A stretch of 64,000 bases of DNA from CAIVAT01 sp049317265 (GCA_049317265.1 JBMOIP010000001.1:1-64000), one strand, 5' to 3'; counted from the first letter of the stretch, positions 35,581 to 45,531 are shown. The notes: generated by a model from the sequence alone, not told the origin. Numbers and translations: made by a program.

Positions 35581-37962
35581 TTACCTGACGATGAACCTTG
35601 TAACAGAGGTTCTTCCGTCTGCCTGCAGTTTTACCATGTACATGCCTTTCGGGTAGGAACTTACATCAACCTGTTTCACAGCCTCCTGTTTCCCGGCCGG
35701 ATCTATGGTTCCGCTGAACACCTTGCGGCCTTCCATCCCTGTGATGGTAAATTCAGCTGCCTGCAGCAACCCGGTTACGGTGAGCACTACCTTGTCGTGG
35801 GCCGGATTGGGCTGAACGACGATGGTTGGCCCGCCAGAACCACTTTCCCTTATGCCGGTGCATGGATCAAGGGTGAAGTGTCTCATGCTTGAAGCTTTAT
35901 TCAGACAGGGTGCGAGCGGCCAGACGATGAGTTTGATGTCGGCCCCTCCTGAGGTTTTATCCCTGATTCCCGGGATATAAGCAGTGGTGAGCGATGAAGG
36001 ATCGGTGAAGGTACCATCTCCGGTGCTGCCCCAGAGAAACCGGAGGTAGTTGGTTGCGGTGGCATTGATTGGGATGGGTGACACATACCAGCATACAATG
36101 GTATCATTCCCTGCAAAGGCGGTAGGCGCTTGTACGATCCGCATCTCAGTGGTGTCATGTCGGGTAACGGATCCGTCGGTTGTAGCCACAACGTATTTTG
36201 TGGTCTGCGCAACCTTGATCTTTGGGTTCTGCAATGTGGAGGTGAATCCAGAAGGGATGGAGCTCCATGAATAGGAGTAGGTTCCGCTTCCGCCGTAGCC
36301 ATAGGACCTGAGCTGGGAGGAGTCGGACGTTGTGCTGCAGATGATGGCCGGTGTTACCGAGGCAGCGGACGAAAATACATTGGAATAGGTGTAAGAAGCG
36401 ATCCTCGTTTGCCATCCACTCGAGGAGGTGGTGGCATAATATTCTGTTGTGAACCAGAAGGTTGTAGGGTCGGAGGGGTCAATGCTGAGGGCGCTGTAGT
36501 CTCCCCAGCGGCTTCGGCCGCTCCAGCTGCCAGTTTGGGAGCCGCCGCCATTTACGATCGTTTTTTCCATAATGGTCATCTGGTTCAGCGGATCGGTTTT
36601 CAACCTGCCGGTATAGCGGATTCCGGGATATATGGTTGAACTTGAGACAGAGTAGGCCATCGAGATGGTTCCGGCGGTATCCTGGGCGATGCTGCCCATC
36701 CAGCGGGAGTGGATGTCGGGGGCATAGGTCGACTGCTGGTAGATGGTCCAGCCTGACCCGGTATTCCTTAATTCGTACCACCTGACCCCGCCTTTGCCAG
36801 ATCCTGCATCCACAGAATGGTTCAGCACCATGGAGCCATAGCCGTTGAACTTCCGGTATTGCAGCCGGTACATCAGCCGGTCGCCCAAGGTTTCAAGCAG
36901 TTGGGGTGAGCCTTTCTGCGGAATGCCGCCACCCCACCCAAGTGGGCTAAACGGAGTGACATTCAGGAACTTCAGGTTTCCAAAAGTCGAATTGGCAGGT
37001 GTTGCCCAGTCGGCATGAAATTCATAAATCCCAAGGCGCTGCGTGCCACCTGTGCGGATATAGGTGAAGTAATCGGGTGTTCCGGCCGCAGGAAATGCCC
37101 CGTCGCAGTCGGAAGGTAAAAGGGAGATAAACCCGTCGCCGCCGGGGGAGAGCGTAAAGGAGACCCTTTGAGCATCCGGATCACCGGCCAGCATGGCGGT
37201 GCGGTCGTAAGCATAGGCACCGTTTCCAACCCAGCCGGCATTCCCAGAACCAAAGTTGTTGGTCGACATGTAATATCCATCCCTCCATACACCGAATTTG
37301 GGATAGTCAGGCATGGAGCTGAACTCATACACCCAACGGTACCAGCTTCCGGTTGGATCGGGGGTTTGCGACACGGCGATCATTTGGTAAAATGGTGCCG
37401 TGGAGGAGCCGTTTGGCAGGGAAAACTGGGAGAATATCCAGCGGTTGGCCAGTTCATCAAATAACACAATGGCATCCCCGTCATTGGAGTTGTGGGGCAT
37501 CCCCGACCAGACAGTACTATTCCCTGCAGGACCGAAAATTCTTGCGCCGCTTTTGTTGTAAATGGAATAGGAGCAGTTGATTACCTGGAAATAGTGGTTG
37601 AAACCAACGTCGCCATGGGTATCCGGGGGAATGTATCCCCCAATGTTGGCCATCCCGTCAAAGTTCTGGATTGTGGTATCGGCGGGCAGGTTGCCAAAAT
37701 AGTCCTGTAACCTGCCATCACCAGGAAGTTGCAGGTTGGGTGGGTTGCCTGCATCACCCTGATTATCAACATAGTTGTTAACCACACCATCTTTCCAGCT
37801 CCCATCGGTTTTGGTCAATGCGGATTTCGGCAGATCTTTCAGCGGAGGGGATACATCAAAATATACAGCATGGTCAACGGCAGGAATCAACCGGGTCTCC
37901 TGGGCTGTTACCAGGTTAAGCGTCAGGAGCCATATGATCAGCAGGCAGAAGGTCTTTTTCAT
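35581..37962 (-). CDS. Large secreted T9SS protein, function unknown
   Basis: The 793-residue protein has a signal peptide (to LVTAQ, ~20), a long beta-rich region (~75-540) with PPDTHGDVGFNHYFQVINC and the propeller-like segment WGDYSALSIDPSDPTTFWF, an Ig/PKD-like segment (~555-690) and a T9SS type A sorting domain (~715-793, VQPNPAHDKVVLTV). The PPDTHGDVG motif recurs in secreted proteins of several bacteria that carry no assigned function. The frame is open to 38061, but the ATG at 37962 gives the signal peptide and lies just after a -7 box. No catalytic motif is recognised. Confidence 0.8.
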   Translation of the reverse strand: MKKTFCLLIIWLLTLNLVTAQETRLIPAVDHAVYFDVSPPLKDLPKSALTKTDGSWKDGVVNNYVDNQGDAGNPPNLQLPGDGRLQDYFGNLPADTTIQNFDGMANIGGYIPPDTHGDVGFNHYFQVINCSYSIYNKSGARIFGPAGNSTVWSGMPHNSNDGDAIVLFDELANRWIFSQFSLPNGSSTAPFYQMIAVSQTPDPTGSWYRWVYEFSSMPDYPKFGVWRDGYYMSTNNFGSGNAGWVGNGAYAYDRTAMLAGDPDAQRVSFTLSPGGDGFISLLPSDCDGAFPAAGTPDYFTYIRTGGTQRLGIYEFHADWATPANSTFGNLKFLNVTPFSPLGWGGGIPQKGSPQLLETLGDRLMYRLQYRKFNGYGSMVLNHSVDAGSGKGGVRWYELRNTGSGWTIYQQSTYAPDIHSRWMGSIAQDTAGTISMAYSVSSSTIYPGIRYTGRLKTDPLNQMTIMEKTIVNGGGSQTGSWSGRSRWGDYSALSIDPSDPTTFWFTTEYYATTSSSGWQTRIASYTYSNVFSSAASVTPAIICSTTSDSSQLRSYGYGGSGTYSYSWSSIPSGFTSTLQNPKIKVAQTTKYVVATTDGSVTRHDTTEMRIVQAPTAFAGNDTIVCWYVSPIPINATATNYLRFLWGSTGDGTFTDPSSLTTAYIPGIRDKTSGGADIKLIVWPLAPCLNKASSMRHFTLDPCTGIRESGSGGPTIVVQPNPAHDKVVLTVTGLLQAAEFTITGMEGRKVFSGTIDPAGKQEAVKQVDVSSYPKGMYMVKLQADGRTSVTRFIVR

Positions 37963-37980
37963 AATCAGGGGTTTATTCGA

Positions 37981-37988
37981 CAAAAATA
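37981..37988 (-). promoter_or_regulatory. -7 box TATTTTTG
   Basis: Reads TATTTTTG on the minus strand, an exact consensus match, 18 bases ahead of the T9SS gene start at 37962. This position supports choosing that start over the upstream one at 38061. Confidence 0.55.
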
Positions 37989-38048
37989 GGGTTATTCTTT
38001 CATTGAACAGATACCATGATAAACAATTGATCAAATTGTTGATATTTG

Positions 38049-38056
38049 TATATTTG
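38049..38056 (+). promoter_or_regulatory. -7 box TATATTTG for the FIST-kinase pair
   Basis: Exact TAnnTTTG match, 38 bases before the ATG at 38095. Confidence 0.5.
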
Positions 38057-38094
38057 TTCATATTTAAATCTTTAACCTGATAATTTGGTTAATT

Positions 38095-39237
38095 ATGGTA
38101 CTCAAAACATTCCAGACTGACACGGTGAACGGTTTCAGGCAAACCTGGCAGGATAACACCTCCGATGGATTTCAACCCAATGCGGCCATATTGTTCTCCT
38201 CAGTCGAACTTGACCTCCGGGAAATAATCACCTTTCTGAAAACTGCCCGGGTGAGTGTATTTGGTCGCAGTTCCTGTGGCGAATTCCTGTATGACAAGGA
38301 AAAACAGGTGATCAGTGAAGGAGGCCTGGTTTGCATGATGATGGACCTGACCCCCGGAACATTCGGCATCAAACTTTTCGGCGGGAAGGATCTGTCCTCA
38401 TTTACCCTGGGAACCCAGATAGGGAAATGGGCCGGTGAGGTCTTTGAGGACCCTGCCGTCCTTATCCTTGGAAGTGGCCTGGATACCGATGGAGAGCAAC
38501 TCGTGCGGGGTATCCAGAAAGTTGCCGGGGAAGGCATCACCATGTTTGGCGGACTGGCAGGCGATGATGCCCGGTTTAAAGAGACCTTTGTCTTTTCTGA
38601 AGAGCGTTTGGAAAACAATGGAGCCATTGCGTTGGTCTTCAACCTGGAGAAGTATGAAATTCATGGAATTGCGACCAGTGGCTGGGTGGGTATCGGCGCC
38701 GACAAGGTCATCACCCATTCAGAAGGGAACGTTGTGTATACCATTGATGGTCAGCCGGCTCTTGATGTATATAAAAACTACCTGAATGTCAGCGATACCG
38801 ACTTGCCAGAAATCGGGGTGGAATACCCGCTGCTGATTAAAAAACCTGGTTCACAGGATGTGCTCAGGGCTGTTATCAATGTGGACAGGGTGAAGAAATC
38901 GCTGATTTTTGCCGGGACGGTTCCCAATGGCGCCGTTGTGACATTTTCCAGTTCTCCCGGTTTTGAGATCATTGAATATACACGCAACAAGGTCAATGAA
39001 TTTTACGATGGAAACAGGGAAACCGATGCCCTGATCCTCTTTTCTTGCATGGCGCGGCATAATGCCCTCGGACCGACCATTTCTGAAGAGATTGATGAGG
39101 TATGGAACAGGTGGTCGAAGCCGCTGATCGGGTTCTTTACCTATGGGGAAATCGGGAATAATTACAATGCTGCATGCGACTTTTTCAATGAGACCTTTAC
39201 CATGGTTTCGCTAAAACAAAAAACCGATGTCTCCTAA
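38095..39237 (+). CDS. FIST-domain sensory protein (FIST_N + FIST_C)
   Basis: The 380-residue cytoplasmic protein fits the FIST (F-box and intracellular signal transduction) family. The N-terminal part contains GRSSCGEFLYD and ITMFGGLAGDDARF, and the C-terminal FIST_C part contains the DALILFSCMARHNALG and GFFTYGEIGN motifs. FIST domains are thought to bind small ligands, perhaps amino acids. It has no output domain of its own and overlaps the hybrid kinase gene by 11 bases, so it very likely presents ligand information to that kinase. Promoter box at 38049. Confidence 0.9.
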   Translation: MVLKTFQTDTVNGFRQTWQDNTSDGFQPNAAILFSSVELDLREIITFLKTARVSVFGRSSCGEFLYDKEKQVISEGGLVCMMMDLTPGTFGIKLFGGKDLSSFTLGTQIGKWAGEVFEDPAVLILGSGLDTDGEQLVRGIQKVAGEGITMFGGLAGDDARFKETFVFSEERLENNGAIALVFNLEKYEIHGIATSGWVGIGADKVITHSEGNVVYTIDGQPALDVYKNYLNVSDTDLPEIGVEYPLLIKKPGSQDVLRAVINVDRVKKSLIFAGTVPNGAVVTFSSSPGFEIIEYTRNKVNEFYDGNRETDALILFSCMARHNALGPTISEEIDEVWNRWSKPLIGFFTYGEIGNNYNAACDFFNETFTMVSLKQKTDVS

Positions 39238-40978
39238 AATTCTTTCGCTCATTGAGGAGTTATCCCGAATAGAGAACCATGAGGATTTTGCCCGGCAAAA
39301 AGGATTGATCATTGACGAATTGCGAAAAGTCAATTCGGAGCAGGAAAAACTGATCTTCAAATCGGAACGGTCAAGCAAGGAAAAAAACATTCTATCCTCC
39401 CTGCTTACCAGGACCTCGGCCGACCTGATGAAGGTTTCCGACCATTTGAAGATCCGTGCCGAGGAGCTTTCAACCCTGCTTACCACCATCCCGGCATTCG
39501 TCTACTTTAAAGACACCCAGCTTAATTACATGATTGTTAATCAGTCTTTTGCTGAGTTGGCTGGTGTTGATGCCGCCCAGGTGACCGGGAAGAAGATTCA
39601 TGATATTTTCCCGGGTTACAGGAATACCGACTACCTGAAAAAGGAGAAGGAGGTAATTGAAACCGGGAATGCCCTCTATGATATTGAGGAGGAGCTGGAG
39701 CATCTGCAAAAGAGACGCTGGGTCAACAGCAACATTGCACCCATCCGCAATGCCGATGATCAGATCATAGGGTTGATAGGTATTTCATGGGATATTACCG
39801 ACCGGAAAAACCACGAAGCCGAGCTCCAGAAGTCGAAAGAGCTGGCCGAAGCAGGCACCATCGCCAAGAATGAGTTTATTGCCAGCATTTCGCATGAATT
39901 CCGGACCCCGATGGCCGGAATACTTGGCTTGTCGGAGATTTTACGGAATTCAGCGCTGAATCCAGAGCAGACCGACCTGCTAAGAGGCATCATCTCCTCT
40001 GCAGAGAATTTGCTGGTACTGCTGAATGATGTGCTTGATTTCTCCGCCATTGAGGCCGGGAAACTGGAGTTGAATGATCAGCCGTTCATGCTTGACCGGG
40101 TGATGGAAGATATCTCCCTGCTGCTGAAGATGAAAGCAACCGAAAAATCATTGGAGTTTCGCATCGGAATTGATGCAAATGTGCCGAACCTCCTTGTCGG
40201 GGATTCTCACAGGCTGCGCCAGATTATCATCAACCTTACCAACAATGCCGTAAAATTTACGGAAAGAGGGAAGATAGAGATCCATGTGACCCAGGTGGAG
40301 CAAACAGGCAACAAGGCAGTTTTAAAATTTGTAGTTGTTGACACTGGAATTGGTATCCCCGCCGGGGCAATGGATTCACTGTTCAGGGTGTTTTCAAGAG
40401 TGCGGCAGGATAAATCGAAACTTATTGCAGGGACAGGTTTAGGTCTTTCCATCTGTAAAAAACTTACCGACCTGATGGGGGGGGCGATTGGTGTTGAGAG
40501 CAAGCCGGGAAAAGGCTCTGCCTTTTGGTTCACATTGCCGTTCCCGTTGTCGAGTTTGCAGAAAAACAAAATCCAGGATGTAGTACCCGAAGTTCCGGCA
40601 GAGTTCCGTACAAGGGTGGTGCTGGTTGCTGAAGACAATGCCATCAACCAGCGAATTGTGAGTTTTCAGCTTAAGAAGATGGGATTCGAGGTTGACATGG
40701 TTGGCGATGGACAGCAAGCCTGGGACAAGTATCATACCCGTCCATATGATCTGATCATTCTCGATATCCAGATGCCGTTCATGGATGGTTACCAGGTGGC
40801 CAAAGCCATTCGTGAGGAGGAGAAAGGGACAACCCGTCATTCGGCCATCATTGCATTAACCGCCAATGCCATGAAAGGCGATCGTGAAATGTACCTTGAC
40901 GCCGGGATGGATGAATATGTGAGTAAACCTTTTACTTACGAGATTTTACAGAAGGCCATCATCAGCTTGATTGGTTAA
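39227..40978 (+). CDS. PAS hybrid sensor histidine kinase-response regulator
   Basis: This 583-residue cytoplasmic protein has, in order, an N-terminal coiled-coil-like helix (~1-75), a PAS domain (~80-200, TIPAFVYFKDTQLNYM), a HisKA dimerisation domain with SHEFRTP (phospho-acceptor His223), a HATPase domain (~270-440, with N, G1 and G2 boxes ending GTGLGLSICKKL) and a C-terminal receiver (~460-583, phospho-acceptor Asp513 in ILDIQMP). No membrane segment or DNA-binding domain is present. It must pass phosphate to an HPt/regulator elsewhere or act by protein contact. It is translationally coupled to the FIST gene (11-base overlap). Confidence 0.94.
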   Translation: MSPKILSLIEELSRIENHEDFARQKGLIIDELRKVNSEQEKLIFKSERSSKEKNILSSLLTRTSADLMKVSDHLKIRAEELSTLLTTIPAFVYFKDTQLNYMIVNQSFAELAGVDAAQVTGKKIHDIFPGYRNTDYLKKEKEVIETGNALYDIEEELEHLQKRRWVNSNIAPIRNADDQIIGLIGISWDITDRKNHEAELQKSKELAEAGTIAKNEFIASISHEFRTPMAGILGLSEILRNSALNPEQTDLLRGIISSAENLLVLLNDVLDFSAIEAGKLELNDQPFMLDRVMEDISLLLKMKATEKSLEFRIGIDANVPNLLVGDSHRLRQIIINLTNNAVKFTERGKIEIHVTQVEQTGNKAVLKFVVVDTGIGIPAGAMDSLFRVFSRVRQDKSKLIAGTGLGLSICKKLTDLMGGAIGVESKPGKGSAFWFTLPFPLSSLQKNKIQDVVPEVPAEFRTRVVLVAEDNAINQRIVSFQLKKMGFEVDMVGDGQQAWDKYHTRPYDLIILDIQMPFMDGYQVAKAIREEEKGTTRHSAIIALTANAMKGDREMYLDAGMDEYVSKPFTYEILQKAIISLIG

Positions 40979-41002
40979 ACCTTTTCTAACAATAATTTTA
41001 CC

Positions 41003-41977
41003 ATGGAAAACCAGATTAATCTCAGGGCACTGGGAAAATCAACCCTTCACATTTCTCCAATCGGTCTTGGCTGCTGGCAGTTCAGCAAACAGCGCAACCT
41101 TGCCGGAAAGTTCTGGCCCACGCTGGAGGACGGACTAATCCGAGAAGTTGTGCAGTTAAGCCTTGAAGGCGGGATCAACTGGTTTGATACTGCCGAAATA
41201 TATGGCAACGGGGCCTCTGAGAAGGCACTTGCAAAATCACTCCTTTCGCTCGGGAAAAAGCCCGGAGATGTGGTGATTGCAACCAAATGGTGGCCCATGT
41301 TCCGTACGGCAGCGAATATGTTAACGACCATCGATGACCGGCTAAAGGCATTGAATCCCTTTCCGATCGATCTTTTCCAGGTGCATCAGCCATGGGGATT
41401 CTCCTCCGAAGTGAGCGAGATGAACGCGATGGCTGAGTTGGTGCGTTCAAAGAAAATCAAGCATGTGGGGGTGAGTAATTTTTCGGCAAAAAAGATGCGA
41501 AGTGCCTGGGAAACGCTCCAAAAATCGGGCATCAGCCTGGTTTCGAACCAGGTTCAATACAACCTGCTTCAACGAAAGATCGAATCCAATGGTGTCCTTG
41601 AGACCGCAAAAGAGCTGGGAATCACCATTATTGCTTACTCCCCGCTGGCACAGGGGCTGGTAACAGGGAAATTTCATGACAACCCGGAGTTGTTGAATAA
41701 CATAGGCTTCCGTAAGTACTCATCCCAGTTTAAACCTGCCGGACTTGAGAAAAGCCGCCCGGTGACCGAACTTGTGAAGAAACTGGCGCTGAAATACGAA
41801 GCAACCCCTTCACAGGTCGCATTAAACTGGCTGATCAACTTCAGCGGGGAGACCGTTGTTGCCATCCCGGGGGCCACCAAAGCCAAACATGCCATGGAAA
41901 ATTGCGGTGCGATGAAATTCAGGCTTTCCACTGACGACCTTCACCTGCTCGATGAGATGAGCAAAGAGTACAAATAA
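41003..41977 (+). CDS. Aldo/keto reductase
   Basis: The 324-residue protein is a (beta/alpha)8 NADPH-dependent oxidoreductase of the aldo/keto reductase superfamily. The tetrad Asp-Tyr-Lys-His is visible in WFDTAEIYG (Asp and Tyr), VIATKW (Lys) and FQVHQPWG (His). The NADP-binding end contains the VAIPGATKAKHAMEN segment. Substrate not determinable; relatives act on sugars, aldehydes or oxidised amino-acid derivatives. It follows the hybrid kinase gene by 24 bases and precedes the CotH-type gene by 9 bases, so all four may share a transcript. Confidence 0.9.
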   Translation: MENQINLRALGKSTLHISPIGLGCWQFSKQRNLAGKFWPTLEDGLIREVVQLSLEGGINWFDTAEIYGNGASEKALAKSLLSLGKKPGDVVIATKWWPMFRTAANMLTTIDDRLKALNPFPIDLFQVHQPWGFSSEVSEMNAMAELVRSKKIKHVGVSNFSAKKMRSAWETLQKSGISLVSNQVQYNLLQRKIESNGVLETAKELGITIIAYSPLAQGLVTGKFHDNPELLNNIGFRKYSSQFKPAGLEKSRPVTELVKKLALKYEATPSQVALNWLINFSGETVVAIPGATKAKHAMENCGAMKFRLSTDDLHLLDEMSKEYK

Positions 41978-41986
41978 CCTGGTTCC

Positions 41987-43519
41987 ATGAGAAAATTCCT
42001 TCTGTCAGTATTATTGGCTATTTTAGGTTCCGGGGAGGCATTTCCGCAAACCAGCACCCTGTTTGATGATTCAAGATTATCTTCGGTGTATATAACCATA
42101 CCGCCTGATTCCCTTCAAAGGATCTACGATTCGGTGCTGAGTGACCACTATTTTATGGCGAGGTTTATCTTCGATGACAACAGCCATCGCGACACCCTCG
42201 AGAACATCGGTTTCCGCCTCAGGGGAAACACTTCGCGCTACTCAGAGAAAAAATCGTTCAAGATCAGTTTCAACGAGTATGTCTCCGGACGTAAATACCA
42301 GGGGGTCAAAAAAATAAATCTCAACGGAGAGCACAACGACCCGACCATGATCAGGGAGAAGCTGTTTTACGATATATGGAAGAGGTGCGGAATGGTCGAA
42401 CGCCGGACCTCCTTTGTAAGAGTCTTCATCAACAATACCTATTACGGCCTCTATACCAACCTGGAGGAGATGGAGAAGGAGTGGATTGCCCTCCACTATC
42501 CTGCAACCGGTGGAAACCTTTTTAAATGCACCTATCCTGCCGATCTCGTTTACCATGGAGTTGTCGAGCAGACTTATAAAGATCTTGAAAATGAAACCGC
42601 TACAGGCGGAAGGGTGTATGAACTCCAGACCAACAAATCGCAGGATGACTATGCCCGCCTGGTTCAGATGATCACCATACTTAACCAGCCTGTTGGTGGG
42701 ACTTTTCCCCAGGATATCGCTGCAATACTCGATGTCGACCATTTCCTGAAAGCGCTGGCAATCGATGTAGCCACCGGCAACTGGGACGATTACGGTTACA
42801 ACAAAAACAACTATTATCTTTACGAAAACCCTGCCAGCGGGAAGTATGACTTTATCACCTACGACCCCGATAATACCTTTGGGGTAGACTGGTTCGGCAT
42901 CGACTGGGGCGTTCGTGACTGCCGAAACTGGATCAATAAAAAAATATCCCTCCCGATGGCCCAGAAACTGCTGGCCACCCCTGAATATTTCGAGAAATAC
43001 AAACGTTACCTCGATACGATTGCCAAAACCATCATTGACACCGCTGTTATCTTCCCACGAATTGATTCCCTGAAACAGTTGATTCAGCAGGCTGCCATTG
43101 AAGACACCTACCGCACCCTGGATTATGGTTACTCGGTAGCTGATTTCAACAATTCCTTTACCATGGCGATGGATGACCACACGCCATATGGACTTAAACC
43201 CTTTTTTACGACACGCCGGCAGAAAATCCTGGAGCAGTTGCATCCGGCAGGAATTTACGCAAATGAACATGCCGGGAAGGGAATTTCCGTTTTCCCGAAT
43301 CCCGCCGGGGCAACATTGTCCTTTACTGGTGAAGATCCCTCAAACCCACCAGTTTTTGCGGAAATTTCAGACCTTTGCGGGAAACTGATCATGACATTTG
43401 AACTTAAAGAGAGCCCGGGACCACTCGCCATCGGTTCACTGAAACCAGGGATCTATCTCCTACAGGTTCGTACCACAAGTTCGGCCTTTCAAACAAAATT
43501 CATTAAAAAGCAGCCATGA
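41987..43519 (+). CDS. Secreted CotH-family protein with T9SS sorting domain
   Basis: This 510-residue protein has a signal peptide (to EAFPQ, ~21) and a CotH domain (~40-400) with IGFRLRGNTSRY, KKINLNGEHNDPTMIREKLF, INNTYYGLYTNLEEMEKEW and DVATGNWDDYGYNKNN plus YDPDNTFG (acid residues of an atypical kinase fold). A T9SS sorting domain follows (~425-510). CotH proteins in spore formers are atypical protein kinases; whether this exported form is active without external ATP is unknown. It overlaps the M1 aminopeptidase gene by 4 bases (ATGA), implying coupled translation and a common role at the cell surface. Confidence 0.88.
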   Translation: MRKFLLSVLLAILGSGEAFPQTSTLFDDSRLSSVYITIPPDSLQRIYDSVLSDHYFMARFIFDDNSHRDTLENIGFRLRGNTSRYSEKKSFKISFNEYVSGRKYQGVKKINLNGEHNDPTMIREKLFYDIWKRCGMVERRTSFVRVFINNTYYGLYTNLEEMEKEWIALHYPATGGNLFKCTYPADLVYHGVVEQTYKDLENETATGGRVYELQTNKSQDDYARLVQMITILNQPVGGTFPQDIAAILDVDHFLKALAIDVATGNWDDYGYNKNNYYLYENPASGKYDFITYDPDNTFGVDWFGIDWGVRDCRNWINKKISLPMAQKLLATPEYFEKYKRYLDTIAKTIIDTAVIFPRIDSLKQLIQQAAIEDTYRTLDYGYSVADFNNSFTMAMDDHTPYGLKPFFTTRRQKILEQLHPAGIYANEHAGKGISVFPNPAGATLSFTGEDPSNPPVFAEISDLCGKLIMTFELKESPGPLAIGSLKPGIYLLQVRTTSSAFQTKFIKKQP

Positions 43520-45447
43520 AAAGGTTCATCTTTTTAACCTGTCTCCTTTTCCCGTTTTACCTGCAATCACAGGTGAGTTTCCATCCGGGTGATCTCGAAA
43601 CAATTGCCAGGGCCGAGCAGGATGCTCATGCCGGGAAGCTGGTAAAGGCGGCAACCGGGATGACCGACACTTACGATGTGAAATGGTACAAGTGCAACTG
43701 GAACATCGATCCAGCCATCAAGGCAATTTCAGGAAGCATCACCACGCTGTTTGCCCCGACCATTGCAGGACTGGACTCCCTTACATTTGATATGCACCGC
43801 GATTTGATCGTCGATTCAGTATGGTACCATAGTATATCCGTGCCATCGAACCACCTTGCTGACCTGGTGACCATCCAACTTCCCCTCACCATTCCCCTGC
43901 AGGTGACAGATTCCGTAACCGTTTTTTACCATGGAGTTCCTCCAGACAATGGATTCGGAGCCTTCGTTGCCAGCAGTCATGCCGGAGTCCCGGTGATATG
44001 GACCCTCTCCGAACCCTATGGCTCGAGCGACTGGTGGCCATGCAAAAACAGTTTGACTGATAAAGCCGATTCTGTCGATATTTTCATACGCACCCCATCC
44101 GCCTTTAAGTCGGCGAGCAATGGCGTCCTTCTTTCAGAAATACCTGTTGGTTCCGATATCCTATACCACTGGAAACATAAATACCCTATCGCAACATACC
44201 TCATTTGCCTCGCGGTGACCAATTACACCACCTATACTTACATGGTTTTCTTTGGGGGCAGTTCGTTGCCGGTTGTCAACTATGTCTATCCCGAAGATCA
44301 GGCATCTGCTGCAGCACAAACAGGAGTCATCGTTCAAATGATAGAACTGTTCGGATTTTTCTTTGACATTTATCCATTTCAAAATGAGAAATATGGCCAT
44401 GCCCAGTTTGGCTGGGGGGGAGGAATGGAACACCAGACAATGACTTTTGTCTCCTCTTTCGGTTTTGAACTGCTCGCCCATGAGCTTGCCCACCAGTGGT
44501 TTGGCAATAAGGTCACCTGCGGAACCTGGTCCGATATCTGGCTCAACGAAGGGTTTGCCACCTACCTCTCCGGACTCTGCTATGAACACCTCGCCCCGAT
44601 CTACTGGGAAAGGTTCAGGGAGGTCCGCATTAAAAGTATCGTCTCCTCTCCCGGGGGATCGGTATATTGTACCGATACAACCAGCGTCAACCGTATTTTC
44701 GACAGCCGGCTCTCGTATGCAAAAGGAGCCATGATCCTGCATCAGCTGAGATGGATCATGGGCGACCAGGATTTTTTTAACGCACTGAATCATTATATGA
44801 GCGATCCGGAGCTTGTGTATGGATTTGCCCGGACTGCACAGCTGAAGGCACATCTCGAGAGCGAAAGCGGCCTCGACCTTACAGGGTATTTTAACGACTG
44901 GTTTACCGGTGAAGGCTATCCCGCCTATCACCTCACCTGGACACAGCGAAATGACTCGGTTTTGCTCACCGTCAGCCAAACGCAATCGCATCCATCCGTC
45001 TCCTTTTTTGAAATGCCCATCCCGGTTCAGTTCAAAGGAGAATCCCACGACACGATTGTGCGCCTGGAAAACAATTTTTCGGGACAATCCTATACACTGG
45101 TCCTTCCGTTTAAGGTTGACTCGGTTTTATTCGACCCCCACTACCAGCTTATTTCCGGCAACAATACCATTGGCGCTATTCCTGAAAAGGAGTGGCTGAA
45201 TGGAATACAGGTATTTCCAAACCCGGCAACCAGCCAGGTTACATTTCTTTTTGGCAACACCCTGGCAAACATGGAGGGCGAACTGAAAATTTATGACCAT
45301 ACCGGCAAACTGAAAGATGAGATTTCAATCATCCGGGGTGAAATAACCAAAACACTGAATACCGGCAATTATCTTCCGGGTATCTATCTATATACTCTCA
45401 CGATTAACCATCAGAAAATTAATGGAAAATTCACTGTACAGCGATAG
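43516..45447 (+). CDS. M1-family zinc aminopeptidase with T9SS sorting domain
   Basis: The 643-residue protein has a signal peptide (to YLQSQ, ~19), an M1 N-terminal beta-saddle region, a catalytic domain with the exopeptidase motif GGGMEHQT and the zinc site HELAHQWFG (His322) with Glu in WLNEGFATY (~345), and a C-terminal T9SS sorting domain (~560-643, VFPNPATSQVTFLFG). Catalytic Tyr is expected near SRLSYAKGA. It removes N-terminal residues of extracellular peptides. Start overlaps the CotH-type gene by 4 bases. The shortness of the helical C-terminal domain compared with ~850-residue M1 enzymes is typical of secreted Bacteroidota forms. Confidence 0.93.
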   Translation: MKRFIFLTCLLFPFYLQSQVSFHPGDLETIARAEQDAHAGKLVKAATGMTDTYDVKWYKCNWNIDPAIKAISGSITTLFAPTIAGLDSLTFDMHRDLIVDSVWYHSISVPSNHLADLVTIQLPLTIPLQVTDSVTVFYHGVPPDNGFGAFVASSHAGVPVIWTLSEPYGSSDWWPCKNSLTDKADSVDIFIRTPSAFKSASNGVLLSEIPVGSDILYHWKHKYPIATYLICLAVTNYTTYTYMVFFGGSSLPVVNYVYPEDQASAAAQTGVIVQMIELFGFFFDIYPFQNEKYGHAQFGWGGGMEHQTMTFVSSFGFELLAHELAHQWFGNKVTCGTWSDIWLNEGFATYLSGLCYEHLAPIYWERFREVRIKSIVSSPGGSVYCTDTTSVNRIFDSRLSYAKGAMILHQLRWIMGDQDFFNALNHYMSDPELVYGFARTAQLKAHLESESGLDLTGYFNDWFTGEGYPAYHLTWTQRNDSVLLTVSQTQSHPSVSFFEMPIPVQFKGESHDTIVRLENNFSGQSYTLVLPFKVDSVLFDPHYQLISGNNTIGAIPEKEWLNGIQVFPNPATSQVTFLFGNTLANMEGELKIYDHTGKLKDEISIIRGEITKTLNTGNYLPGIYLYTLTINHQKINGKFTVQR

Positions 45448-45490
45448 ATGAAACATGTTCGATAGATGAAAAGTATGCGTTTTCTTTTTC

Positions 45491-45519
45491 AATCGTCAAT
45501 CGTAAATCGTCCAATCGTA
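45491..45519 (+). repeat. AATCGTM 7-mer tandem repeat
   Basis: Four consecutive units (AATCGTC, AATCGTA, AATCGTCC, AATCGTA) lie 44 bases after the M1 aminopeptidase stop. One unit has an extra base. Confidence 0.75.
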
Positions 45520-45531
45520 AATTCCTCCATT

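Noticed and set aside
42242..43270. 342-codon open frame on the minus strand
   Set aside because: It lies fully inside the CotH-type gene, which has signal peptide, domain motifs and sorting domain; the antisense frame has no recognisable features.
44161..45087. 308-codon open frame on the minus strand
   Set aside because: Antisense shadow of the M1 aminopeptidase gene, which contains the HELAHQWFG site.
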